Positions 1 to 10,037 of a stretch of DNA of 64,000 bases are shown piece by piece. The stretch is from NCBI GenBank assembly GCA_008690995.1, contig VRMN01000001.1:2604001-2668000 (forward strand), given 5' to 3'. Position numbers and translations under genes: made by a program. Each line of letters opens with the position of its first letter. Position 1 is the stretch's first letter. Source of the DNA: Porphyridium purpureum. Lineage: Eukaryota; Rhodophyta; Bangiophyceae; Porphyridiales; Porphyridiaceae. Below the pieces are notes generated by a model. It had not been told where the DNA came from. It did not search any database and saw only the letters and a list, made by a program, of their open reading frames with translations.

Positions 1-1
1 T

Positions 2-2641
2 CAAGCTGGACGATTCAGCAACGCATACATGCTGCAGTATGTGCGAAAGGATCGATTGGGGGACATTCTTGCGGAGGTTGAGGACAGGGAGATCCCACCG
101 CAGCTGTCGGAAAGAATCAAACGCGAGATAGAGGAAGAAGAGCGGCGGAAGAAGGAGCGTGCAGAGCAGCATCTGTACGTCACTGTGGAAGTAGCATTTG
201 AGGAGGATCTGTTCGCGAATACGGAACCAGATTTGGTCAATTGGTCCAAAGTTCCGCGTTTGCGAGTCAACCGCGTGTGTACTTTGCGGGACCTGAAGGC
301 GCGCATCTTTGAGTTCTACGTTAACAACGTGCTCGGTGGTGGCCTTGCCGTTGCTCAGCAACAGCTACCGCGAACACGTGCAGAAGCGACTGACTTGGCC
401 AGCGACACGAACGATTCGGATAATGTTCAAGTTCAGCGCGCTATCGAACTCGAGGAAGGACGCAGAGCCGCAATGCTTCAACAGCTGCAGCAACACTATC
501 TGAGCAATTTCAACCCAGCGCTGGTTCGTTTGTGGAAGGGCGTAGAAAGACAAAATCATACGCACAGGCCAGAGACCTTGCTTGCCGATGGGGACGACGC
601 GGTTACGATCGCCGAGTTCATGTCATCGAAAGTGAATCACAACACGAACTCGTTCGGCACATACAATACGAACGTCAATAGCGAGTGTATGAAAATTTTC
701 GCGCAGATTTTCCTTAATGACGGAGATAATCGCCGCCACCAGGAGCTGATTGGTCGTCATGTCCAAAACGGCACGCTTGCCATGGAGGATGTACCGGTGC
801 AAGAGCGCATTCGTAAAAATCCGCGGACGTTGCTCAAGAATGAAGTTCTGATCTTTCTGAAGTACTTCGTGCCATCAGGCGTTGCGCCGGTACGTTTAGC
901 TGAGGGTGTCCGTCTGGTACGCACCCCACCAAAGCTCACTTACGTGGGGTGTATCGTGGTTGACAGGACGGAGCGAATCAGTAGCATTCGGCAAGAGTTG
1001 GATATTCGTTCTGGCCTCACGTCTGAACAGAAGATTTTGCTTTACGAAGAAGTCAAGCAGGATATGGTCGAGCCGGTGGGCTTTGACAAGACCTTTGAGC
1101 AAGCTGAACTTTCCGAGGGCGGCGACATTTTGATATTCCAGATCGATCCCGGGCATCTGACCAGTAGGAGCCGCAAGAAGAGCTCTAGATTGAATGGAAT
1201 CGAGACCAAGGCGCTAGCCCCGGGGCACGGGGATATGTACAATGCGGAACTGTGCGATGAGCAGCTGCATGACGGCGGGCTCGAAATGGCAGAGATGGAT
1301 TTGGAAAGTGGAGCGAAAACTGATGCCCCTGTTTCGGCTTCTGACGCCGTTACCGCGAGTCCGTTCGTTGACTCTTCCGGGGCGGAAGTGGAGATGTCGG
1401 GGCTTCCACTCGGTGGCAAACCCTTGTTATATGCACCAGAGTACATCAGGTATCTAATCGAACGAGTCATCGTCGAGTTTCGTCCCGTCGTTCGGGATGC
1501 CAGTGCAGGGATTTCTTCGAGAAGCATAGCAGGTGGCGGACCAGATCAAGCGCTTCCGATGCCTGCGAGCACGACGTTTGAACTCGAGTTGCTCCGTAGC
1601 GACTCGTACGAGGAAGTACGAGAACGCGTGGGGCGCGTTATCGGTACAAGTCCAAATTACTTGAGATTATACGGGCCGGACGAGCTTACCAGCGCTACTT
1701 GGAGCGCCGAGCCGGTCAAGTATTCGTCCAGGTACGCTCTCGAGCATTTGCTTCAACCGGGGCCCTACTCAATGCACACAGCAATGCCGTTGTCGAACAC
1801 CACGCGCATCATGAATAGCGGTTCGGATGGCGGGCGGAAAGCGAACGTTCTGTGGTATGAGCGCATCGAGTACCCGATTCAAGAATTCGAGAACATGGAA
1901 GAAGTTCGAATTGTGTGGCGTCCAGATGGTGGTGCACCAGGTAATCGTGAGTGGCTGGACCGTTATGCGGATAAAGACGCCGACGCACTGAGAGCTGCGA
2001 GCGATGCGCCGCCGTGGACTAGCACGCGTGCTCTCTCATGCCTGGTTCCGTTTAACTCTCTTTACTCGGCTGTCGAGAAGGAACTGCGAAGTCGCTTGGA
2101 GTTGCCAGATGAAATGGGCGTGCACTTCTTACGAATTGTGGACTACAACATTGTTGCGCAGGTGGCGGTGAACGAGGCTGTGCAGCGAGCGGGATCCATG
2201 TTTGCGGTTTCGGGTGGCGCGATTCCAAGAGACGAAGGATCTTACGAGCTGCGGGCAGAGCCGCGTTTCGACGCGCTTCCAGGTTATATTGCCGTGGCTG
2301 TTTTGCACTTGACGAAAGAAAGGGATCGTCGTGCTAATGGAAACTTGGTATTTTTCGGTGTTCCCTTCATCATGCAAGTTCAGAAACAAGGCGAGGCGGT
2401 GTCTGAAATTCGTAGTCGCATGCGCGCAATGCTAGGTGCCACGAGTGCAGCTGAGTTTGATGAGTGGGGTCTCTATGAAGTGGCCTCCGGATATAAGCTG
2501 GAGCCATTGTCGGATCCCGGGGTGATTTGGATCCCACCCACAGGTATCAAGGCGACGCTCGCACTCGAGCATCGCAATGCGGCACCACCTACATCTCGAA
2601 AGGCGGCTAACTTTTATTCGAAGCCGCTGAAGATCCGGTGA
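2..2641 (+). CDS. USP7: USP7/UBP12-type ubiquitin-specific protease, C-terminal part (5' end outside window)
   Basis: The frame is already open at base 2 and reads NAYMLQYVRK just before the first ATG (base 29), so the gene begins outside the window. This junction matches the end of the catalytic domain of USP7/UBP12 deubiquitinases, where an (S/N)AYMLxY(I/V)R segment is followed by a charged helix (EIPPQLSERIKREIEEEE) and then the region binding ICP0-type partners. The remaining ~870 residues correspond to the tandem ubiquitin-like domains (USP7_ICP0_bdg and USP7_C2 in Pfam terms), and the end, YSKPLKIR, resembles the conserved basic tail that activates the catalytic domain in USP7. The MATH and Cys-His catalytic parts are not in view. 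Two insertions rich in Asp, Ser and Gly (about residues 130-150 and 390-480) look disordered. Family role: removal of ubiquitin from nuclear and cytosolic substrates. Family assignment is strong; paralogue identity is not settled. Confidence 0.85.
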   Translation, partial: QAGRFSNAYMLQYVRKDRLGDILAEVEDREIPPQLSERIKREIEEEERRKKERAEQHLYVTVEVAFEEDLFANTEPDLVNWSKVPRLRVNRVCTLRDLKARIFEFYVNNVLGGGLAVAQQQLPRTRAEATDLASDTNDSDNVQVQRAIELEEGRRAAMLQQLQQHYLSNFNPALVRLWKGVERQNHTHRPETLLADGDDAVTIAEFMSSKVNHNTNSFGTYNTNVNSECMKIFAQIFLNDGDNRRHQELIGRHVQNGTLAMEDVPVQERIRKNPRTLLKNEVLIFLKYFVPSGVAPVRLAEGVRLVRTPPKLTYVGCIVVDRTERISSIRQELDIRSGLTSEQKILLYEEVKQDMVEPVGFDKTFEQAELSEGGDILIFQIDPGHLTSRSRKKSSRLNGIETKALAPGHGDMYNAELCDEQLHDGGLEMAEMDLESGAKTDAPVSASDAVTASPFVDSSGAEVEMSGLPLGGKPLLYAPEYIRYLIERVIVEFRPVVRDASAGISSRSIAGGGPDQALPMPASTTFELELLRSDSYEEVRERVGRVIGTSPNYLRLYGPDELTSATWSAEPVKYSSRYALEHLLQPGPYSMHTAMPLSNTTRIMNSGSDGGRKANVLWYERIEYPIQEFENMEEVRIVWRPDGGAPGNREWLDRYADKDADALRAASDAPPWTSTRALSCLVPFNSLYSAVEKELRSRLELPDEMGVHFLRIVDYNIVAQVAVNEAVQRAGSMFAVSGGAIPRDEGSYELRAEPRFDALPGYIAVAVLHLTKERDRRANGNLVFFGVPFIMQVQKQGEAVSEIRSRMRAMLGATSAAEFDEWGLYEVASGYKLEPLSDPGVIWIPPTGIKATLALEHRNAAPPTSRKAANFYSKPLKIR

Positions 2642-2797
2642 GCGGTTCCCTTTCGCAACGAGTAGTCGACCTGGATTGAGCCCAAGCACGCTGCTCCAGG
2701 CGTTCTTCGAAGACGGTCAGAATGAAGGGGCATGGTGGCTGTGCTGGCAGTATGTATTGACGAACTGAATTGACGAACTGCATTTACTCTTAAAGAC

Positions 2798-3115
2798 CTA
2801 CATGTAGTGAGCTGTATAATCTGGCTCCCCGTGGTCGGAGAAAATACTGTTTGTCGTTTCAGTATCTGATCTCGACGTGCCCTCAAAGGCTGGTCTTGCG
2901 TCAGGCTGATGCTTTGTCCACCTGTTCTGCTTTCTTTGAAATAATGTGTTTGTCTTCCACCGCGTCGCGTCCCGACGCACGAGAGGTTTGTGCTCTTCGT
3001 TGCTCGGACTCCAGGCAGGGCGACGATTTCCCGCTGAACTCTGATACCCCATGGGCACGATTGGAATAGGTGCGGAGAACTGCATGACCATTGGCGTAAC
3101 CGGCTTGGAGCTCAT
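2798..3115 (-). CDS. small hypothetical protein, 105 aa
   Basis: An ATG-initiated frame reading MSSKPVTPMVMQFSAPIP... and ending ...EPDYTAHYM. It is rich in Pro, Ser, Thr, Lys and Arg, has no membrane segment, and matches no family I know. The main support is a TATA-like box on the same strand at 3271-3280, about 156 bases before the ATG, a spacing shared with other genes here. It is convergent with the deubiquitinase gene (156 bases between stop codons). Before the LTR element inserted, it and the gene at 9640 would have been divergent neighbours with start codons about 760 bases apart. It could still be a chance frame in an untranslated region. Confidence 0.4.
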   Translation of the reverse strand: MSSKPVTPMVMQFSAPIPIVPMGYQSSAGNRRPAWSPSNEEHKPLVRRDATRWKTNTLFQRKQNRWTKHQPDARPAFEGTSRSDTETTNSIFSDHGEPDYTAHYM

Positions 3116-3270
3116 GTTTGCGACTGGATTCTGCGGATAAAGTGTCGAATACTTCGGAACCGATACAGAGTCAACACTTCAGATTTCTTTTGCTTTGCCT
3201 GTTTTTGCGCCGGTTGAATCTGCTTTGCCGGCGCTGCAGTCGGTCAGGTGTGGCCCGCGTCCCCCTCGCG

Positions 3271-3280
3271 CCTCTTATAC
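3271..3280 (-). promoter_or_regulatory. TATA-like box (GTATAAGAGG) for the small gene at 2798-3115
   Basis: On the minus strand the sequence reads ATGTATAAGAGGCGCG. It resembles the boxes at 9513, 36323, 51491 and 62667 in core and in following G/C-rich bases. It lies 156 bases upstream of the ATG at 3115. Confidence 0.45.
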
Positions 3281-3376
3281 ATCGCACGCATCGCCACATC
3301 GGCGCGCGTCTTACATTTGATGTCAGCGCCCATGCGCAAGTCCATGGCGCGCAAGTGTAAGCTCATGTAAGGAGTT

Positions 3377-3437
3377 CGCTGTACTACTTACAAATCACTG
3401 TACTTCTTTTTGGGGGAAACGTTGGGGGTACAGTGCG
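3377..3437. promoter_or_regulatory. cluster of CTGTAC / GTACAG motifs
   Basis: CGCTGTACTA (3377), CACTGTACTT (3396) and the inverted GTACAGTGCG (3428) lie within 61 bases, just before the LTR element. The same octamer CACTGTAC recurs upstream of several genes in the window. This was probably part of the divergent promoter between the genes at 3115 and 9640 before the insertion. Confidence 0.4.
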
Positions 3438-3448
3438 TCCAAACAAAC

Positions 3449-4245
3449 CTTGGAATTTCTCCCTTTCTGCTTTGTAACCGAATCAACAAAACCGGATCGC
3501 TTCACCGATAACAGGAACTGGAAACCGCCACACCCCGGAAACTGACAAACCGACGACGAACCGACACACCGAAACGAACGGAAGGACAAGCAGGACAATC
3601 AGAGAAAAGTGGCTAGAAAGGAAGAGAGGACAGAAAATTCAACTTATAGGGGACTACGAGAGGGAGTGGACCGGTCTTGACAAGTGAAGGGTGATGGAAG
3701 GTACGTTTAAACCCCAGCTGCCTTTTTAAAAACACTCCAGACCGATATCCGCTCGCACAACACGCTAGCGTGCCTCTCCCGCAAATCCAACCCAAGTCTT
3801 CCAACGACTGCCTCAATCCAACTAACCAATTCTCTTTTTATTCTATTTGCCCTTACCTCTTCTTCTACCTTGACCTGGAAATTCCTGGGAACCAGCTTGC
3901 CCCTTCGTCCTTTTATACCCTTCGTCCTTGCTCTTTCCAGCAAGGACGGGAGAACAAATTTCTCCAACAGGACGAATTTCCACCACAGGTTTTGATTCGT
4001 TCCACAACTCGCAACCACAGCCGGCCACGTATCCGGAAAATGGCCGGGAAGGCGCGTCAAGAACGAATCCAGAAGCTTCGGCCGGCCTTTGACCTTTGCA
4101 CAAGGTCACACAAAACGACAATGACAAACATTTCGCAGGTCCGAGATCATCACGCTTCTCGAACAATCTTTCATCATAGAACTTTCTAGGGTTTTGTACT
4201 CAAAACCCTACGGCGTCTCTCGGGGCGGAACCCTAAAATTCCACG
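3449..4245 (-). repeat. 3' LTR of the copia-type element
   Basis: Direct repeat of 8412-9207. The ends carry short inverted termini (TGGAATTT...AAATTCCA with two extra bases on each side), and the outer flank is the CAAAC target duplication. Confidence 0.95.
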
Positions 4246-4249
4246 CTCC

Positions 4250-7200
4250 TCCTTCCGGTCTGAGGGACGCGTAACTTCTCCCAGCACTTAATGTGGCCCT
4301 CCGGAAATAAGGCCTTGGTCATTAAGTCCGCCACATTTTCGTCCGTCTTCACAAATGCCAGTTTCACAAGTTTCTGCTTTTCGCACACCTGATGCAACCA
4401 GGCCAAATCTGTTGCTCGGGTTATCGCCATATGATGCAACTTTGGCGAGTACCCCATCTCTATTGCTCGCATCACAGCTTGATTATCACACATCAAAATC
4501 ACCGAGAACTCTCCGTCACGTATACTTCGCAAGAAAGACAATGCAGGAAACAACGAGAGTTGCACAGTTTCCTCTAGGGCGGCCAGCTCCGACTCTGAAG
4601 TCGACGAGCTCACGAAACGCTGCTTTCTTGAAGACCAATCCACTAGGTACTTGTAATCTCCAGCAACTAAGTACGTTGCTCTTCCAGAAGTCGACACACG
4701 ACTCTCTGGACAACCAGCAAAGTCAGCATCCGTGTATCCAAGAATGTTCACCCCTCTGATGCCTTCCTTGAGATTCCCCAACACGTGATACTCCAATGCT
4801 TCCCGAGGTGTTTTCAAATACTGCACGACTCGTACGAGCAGCCTTTCTGCTGCCACATTCCACTTGTCAACGTACCGGGCAATCATACCGACTGCATACG
4901 CAATATCAGGTCGAACCGTTCTGGCGAGCCACACAGCCTCCCGACGTGTTCTCTTACTTTCAAAGTCTTCCAGATGACTTGATAATTCAGAACTTCCTCG
5001 CCATCTAGCTTCTCAGATGGTGACTTCACGGCACGCAATACGCGTCTAATATCCTGCTCGAATTCCCGAATGACCACATCTTGATACTCTTGATTCGCCA
5101 AACTCACGTTCCCATTTTTGAGGGAAATGCTCGTCCCCAGGAATCTCAAGGATCCCCCTTCCGTCAATAGTTCTGGTGCTTTTTCTATGAGAAACTCTTG
5201 TTTCAATTCTTCGATGATTCCTGGGCGTTCCTCCTCTCGACAGGCTAATAGACCATCATCCACGTACAGAGCCAACAACGCAACTGACGAACTTGCAGCA
5301 TTTCTCCGGACGTACACATTCTTTTCACCATGCACGAGCTTCCACTGGAACTTTTGCAATCTCCTCCGAGCATCTTGTGAGAAATCCGAGCCGCTCCTGG
5401 GCAAGCCATACAGCGCCTTTCTCAGCCTGACTACTGTGTCTTTTGAATCACAAATTTCACGCGGTAAATATGCAAACGTAGGTGGCCCAGACAGGTCCGC
5501 ATGGAGGTATGCCGAGCTGATGTCGAAGCTAACAATCTGAAGGCCCAGAATTGCAGCCACAGCTATTATCATTCGGATAGCTGACAAACCAGCAGGCGTC
5601 TCATAATCAAAAATGTCATTCGTCGCAGCTCCATCGGACCCCCATATCCTGTTTCCCCCGGCCACCAAGCGGCACTTCACCTTGCGAAATTCTTCCGGCA
5701 TCTCAGCAAATTTCAGATCGAAAATGAAATGTGTGCGTACGAAACGAGCACCAGGTTGCCTCCGGGCCTCCTCCAGCGTCAAGGGACTCTCATCCCATAC
5801 CCCAAATTTCAGCATGGATTTGACTTCTTTTTCCATCGCGGCTCGTCCTTGCTCAGACGCCAACGCCGCTCCAGTTTTCATCAAAGTCGTCAAGTTCAAC
5901 TGTGGGATCGTCACTGGACCACCCGTGCCTGCTGCCCGTTCCTCGTCAACCACTCTCACTTTCAATGCCTCGATCTCTTTCTCAAGCTCCGCTTCTCGAG
6001 CTCTGAGAGCATCGATACGACGATCCAAGTCCTGCACCGCTTCAACCGCGGATGGTTCGTCCACTTCTGGCAACTCTTCCTGCTGGCTCAGGCTCACCAT
6101 CTCTCGTTCGATTCCCTTTAAAGGGAACTCATGGGGAAATGCCTTAAAATCCTGAGTGCGAATTACTTTTGGGGTCTCACTCGTCCAGTCATCCCGAGGA
6201 AGCACCAAAATTGCCATCGGATGCTCTCCAACGCCGACGAGAATGCCAACTTTTCCTCGCGGTGCATACTTATTGTCAGGCTGATCATCTTCGTAGACCA
6301 CCTTGCACCCGAATGGCAAACCAAGATTTTTCGGCGACCATTTTTCACCATGTCGTAATTCAAACGGCGTCTTTCCAGACTTCCTGCCCACGTGCAGTCT
6401 ATTCGTCATGAACGCAAAATGCTGCGCGGCGTGCATGAACCAACGCTTCCCGAGCCCGGCCTGCACAAGATTCGCACGGATTCCCTGATTCAGCGTGTGG
6501 TGAAACCGCTCCTGTTCAGCATGACTGTTTGGCCTGTACGGAATCCCCACCTCGTGCTTTATGAGGTGTTCACGCACCAGTCTCCCCACATCTCCCTTGA
6601 ACTCATTCCCATCATCCGTTCGCAAAACCTTCGGCCATCCTCTCCCGGCTTGCACACTTTTCCAAGCGTCCGCAACCGCCGTGTGAGTTTTCGCACGTAG
6701 CCCCGCCAATGTCACCCATCCTGTGGCTCTGTCGATATGCGTCAAAATAAATTTTGAACCATCTACCGACTTCACATTTCGCCCAGGCTCCACCAAGTCA
6801 ATTCCGACTTCATCATTGAATGACAATGCACTGACATCTTTCTCCAGCCTTCGGGCCGGGCGTCGCTTTATCTTCGCCACGACACACGTCTCACAGTCTC
6901 TTTGCATAGGCATGTGAGTCAACTCGTGTTCCGAAGCAGCCACGCTCTGATTTTTCCCGTCAAGCTCGGGAACCACTTCTTCAACATTTTCCAACGTGCA
7001 TATTTCCTTCCCCTCGGGCCTCGTTTCCATCAGTCCCTTCTGCCAATCAATCTTAGGATTCACCATCTTGAGCCATTTCCACCCTAAGATGGCATCCATA
7101 CGAATGGGACCGATATAAAACTCGACGTTCCCTATCCAGAAACCGAGGTCCACCGCAAGCACAATGGGGCCGTGCACCTTCATTCTCTGTCCTCCCGCAA

Positions 7201-7400
7201 GCTCGACCATGCATTCATCGCAACTGGACTTTACGCTTGCGTCCAAGAATCGGGACCCCAGGAAATTATGCGACGCTCCACTGTCAATCAAGAAGTCGAT
7301 TTTTGAACCACTCACTTTCCCATGTTTGTAGAAGAGCCTTGACCTCGCACCCTCGTGCGCAACACCTTCCACAACACCCATTACAGGAGGCTCCATTCCC
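4250..7400 (-). mobile_element. pol part of the copia-type element (protease, integrase, reverse transcriptase, RNase H)
   Basis: Rounded limits. Parts in order from high to low coordinates: aspartic protease with the DSGASHN active site near 7.25-7.30 kb; integrase with an H-H-C-C zinc region near 6.9 kb and catalytic core around 6.3-6.8 kb; reverse transcriptase around 5.0-5.75 kb with the YVDD box; RNase H around 4.3-4.9 kb. The order integrase before reverse transcriptase places it in Ty1/copia rather than Ty3/gypsy. A closer tie to the algal/diatom copia branches is likely but not tested. Confidence 0.9.
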
Positions 7401-7429
7401 CTCGAGATCTCCTCCTGTCTTGGCTCTCG

Positions 7430-8390
7430 AGGTCTTAGTTTTCCGGCTCTGGCGGACCACCTGCCAAGCGCTCCTTCAATTTAGGGCATTTGGGCTTAAT
7501 GTGTCCACGTTCTCCACAATGGTAACACTTCACTTTGGTCTTGCCAGACTTCCGCTTGTCCATGGCTCCCAAATCCATTGGTGCGCTACCAGAATGCGAC
7601 GAGAACGCCCTGCTATGAGTCGATGACGAGTTCTTGATCACTTGACTCATATCTCCTCCGAACTTTGCAACCTGCTCAGCTGCCAACGCAACTTTCAGTG
7701 ATTCTTCCAAGGTCCTTGTGTCCTGACGGGCCACCTCAATACGCAGTTTCTCCTTCAAGCCCAGCGTGAAGATGGTGTTCAGTTCTGCATCTGTCACATC
7801 TTCAACTGATAACGCTGTCATCCTGAGATTCTGCTCAAATTCTGCGACCGTCATTTTCCCTTGCTTCAACTGATACAGATTGGTGCGCGCTGTCAAATGC
7901 GCCTGCGGCGGCTCAAACGCTGTGCGCACGAAGTTTGCGAACGCATCCCATCCGGCCTCTGCAAGGCCCTTTCTCTGCTCCTCCGGACGAGCTGCCCAAA
8001 GCAGCGCTGCGTCCCTCTCGAAAAAGCGACTTGCAACAATCACTTTCTGCGAGTCCAAAGCATCTGCGGGCATGCAGATATCCAGGTCGCTCTTCATTCG
8101 CATCAGCCATTCATTGACAACGAGCTTGTCACGCTGACCATCAAACTTTCTCAAACTGCGCCCAATTAACGCGGCCATGGCACGATCGTTGTCACCAGAC
8201 CCAGACGCCACGGTCTGCTGGCGCAACAAAACATGCATCATTTCATGGAGGTTACGATTCGCTTCCTGCACTTGTGCCATCATCATCTCCTGTCCCGCAA
8301 TGCGCGCATGCAGCTGATTAGCTGCCTCAATCCATGCCGCATTCTCCTGCGGGACATTCATTTCCATTTCATGGCTTTCCATTTTCTCCA
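7430..8390 (-). mobile_element. gag part of the copia-type element
   Basis: Rounded limits. The product has the helical retrotransposon gag (UBN2-like) region followed by a CCHC zinc knuckle of the form CYHCGERGHIKPKC near its C-terminus, the nucleic-acid-binding signature of copia gag. No envelope-like part is seen. Confidence 0.88.
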
Positions 8391-8411
8391 AACAACCGGG
8401 CGATGATACCA

Positions 8412-9207
8412 CTTGGAATTTCTCCCTTTCTGCTTTGTAACCGAATCAACAAAACCGGATCGCTTCACCGATAACAGGAACTGGAAACCGCCACACCCCG
8501 GAAACTGACAAACCGACGACGAACCGACACACCGAAACGAACGGAAGGACAAGCAGGACAATCAGAGAAAAGTGGCTAGAAAGGAAGAGAGGACAGAAAA
8601 TTCAACTTATAGGGGACTACGAGAGGGAGTGGACCGGTCTTGACAAGTGAAGGGTGATGGAAGGTACGTTTAAACCCCAGCTGCCTTTTTAAAACACTCC
8701 AGACCGATATCCGCTCGCACAACACGCTAGCGTGCCTCTCCCGCAAATCCAACCCAAGTCTTCCAACGACTGCCTCAATCCAACTAACCAATTCTCTTTT
8801 TATTCTATTTGCCCTTACCTCTTCTTCTACCTTGACCTGGAAATTCCTGGGAACCAGCTTGCCCCTTCGTCCTTTTATACCCTTCGTCCTTGCTCTTTCC
8901 AGCAAGGACGGGAGAACAAATTTCTCCAACAGGACGAATTTCCACCACAGGTTTTGATTCGTTCCACAACTCGCAACCACAGCCGGCCACGTATCCGGAA
9001 AATGGCCGGGAAGGCGCGTCAAGAACGAATCCAGAAGCTTCGGCCGGCCTTTGACCTTTGCACAAGGTCACACAAAACGACAATGACAAACATTTCGCAG
9101 GTCCGAGATCATCACGCTTCTCGAACAATCTTTCATCATAGAACTTTCTAGGGTTTTGTACTCAAAACCCTACGGCGTCTCTCGGGGCGGAACCCTAAAA
9201 TTCCACG
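8412..9207 (-). repeat. 5' LTR of the copia-type element
   Basis: Nearly identical to 3449-4245: by eye the only difference is one base in the length of an A run. It is followed on the inside (lower coordinates) by the initiator-tRNA primer-binding site. Confidence 0.95.
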
Positions 9208-9212
9208 CAAAC

Positions 9213-9512
9213 ACCAAGCGATTCCGTGAAGGTGGGCTAAGCGCGTAGAAACGGCGCCTATGGCTGCGCGTTTCCATGTTGCGAAACGCGGATTTGCGAC
9301 GTGTGCTGAGAATGTCTCCGCGAAATGGGCTCCGGGAATGGGTCATCCACAGGCAGCCATGAGGCACCGATTTGTGTTCAGAGCGCAAGCCGTCGTGCTT
9401 TCGTCTGCGATTTGAGATTTCCTATGCAAGTGATGCCGATTTGGAGCGGATGCCGAAACGGCCAAAGACAAATGTCGCGCTGGACAGAATCACGTACGGC
9501 GTAGACGCAGCG
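9213..9512. other. right part of the divergent intergenic region
   Basis: No gene is seen. A small hairpin-capable inverted repeat CGCGTTTC/GAAACGCG lies at 9267-9290. This stretch leads into the TATA box for the gene at 9640. Confidence 0.4.
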
Positions 9513-9521
9513 CATATAAAG
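9513..9521 (+). promoter_or_regulatory. TATA box (CATATAAAG) for the gene at 9640
   Basis: Context is GCGCATATAAAGCGCG, almost the same as GGCGTATAAAGCGCG at 62667. It lies about 119 bases before the ATG at 9640, within the range seen for other genes in this window. Confidence 0.55.
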
Positions 9522-9639
9522 CGCGACCACACCGAAAAGTGCCAGAAGTGCCAGACGGAAGGAGCAAGGAAGACGCAAGAGTGAAGACATACACGGCGAC
9601 CAAGCCAAAGCCAGAAAAGGAGAGGAACGTGCTTTCATC

Positions 9640-9987
9640 ATGTGGGACTTTGCAGGATTGTTCGGGGATGAGAAGCGTCGAGCTCTAGACGCAACAGAGT
9701 CGCAGAGGATGCTCTCTGCGAACAAGGGATTGTTTCAAAGTCAAGACGCAAAGGCTGTAGGGAATCAGCAAGGCTTGAGGCCGGCCCGTGGGATGAGAAG
9801 GTCATTCTTCAATCGTTCGCAGCGCAAGACGGGTACCGCCGTGAGAATGAACTCCCTGTCTTCTCCGCGGCTTCAGCAGTACGATCGCACATCGAGCCTC
9901 GGGCATGTGGTATGCCTAGAGCGTTGTCTGTCCGTAGAGGAACATCGCAGTTCGCTCTTACAGCTGAAGCAGTCAGGGTTAATTTGA
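9640..9987 (+). CDS. small hypothetical protein, 115 aa
   Basis: An ATG frame reading MWDFAGLFGDEKRRALD... and ending ...LQLKQSGLI. It is basic, with Ser/Arg-rich stretches and a Trp/Phe-rich first few residues, no membrane segment, and no family I recognise. The upstream TATA box at 9513 supports real transcription on this strand. It is convergent with the membrane-protein gene that ends at 10038, leaving only 50 bases between stop codons. Confidence 0.45.
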   Translation: MWDFAGLFGDEKRRALDATESQRMLSANKGLFQSQDAKAVGNQQGLRPARGMRRSFFNRSQRKTGTAVRMNSLSSPRLQQYDRTSSLGHVVCLERCLSVEEHRSSLLQLKQSGLI

Positions 9988-10037
9988 AGCTATGCTCTAT
10001 GTAGATAAAGTCCAATCTGAATTTCATTTCCTTAATA

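Larger units (their letters stand above)
3116..3448. other. left part of a divergent intergenic region
   Basis: No gene is seen here. It holds the TATA-like box at 3271 and the GTAC motifs at 3377-3437, and its last five bases (CAAAC) are the left target-site copy of the LTR element. Confidence 0.5.
3449..9207 (-). mobile_element. Ty1/copia-type LTR retrotransposon, about 5.8 kb
   Basis: A complete-length element on the minus strand with two LTRs of about 797 bases and a 5-base target duplication CAAAC (3444-3448 and 9208-9212). A primer-binding site TGGTATCATCGCC (matching initiator tRNA-Met in its first eight bases, as in many copia elements) adjoins the 5' LTR near 8396-8411. A polypurine tract (GGAAGGAGGAG) adjoins the 3' LTR at 4246-4256. 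Part order is gag, protease, integrase, reverse transcriptase, RNase H, which is the copia order. The LTRs differ by one base as far as I can compare by eye, so the insertion is very recent on an evolutionary scale. The coding region is interrupted in about one or two places, so it is probably no longer whole, though family read-through or frameshifting could account for part of this. Confidence 0.93.
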
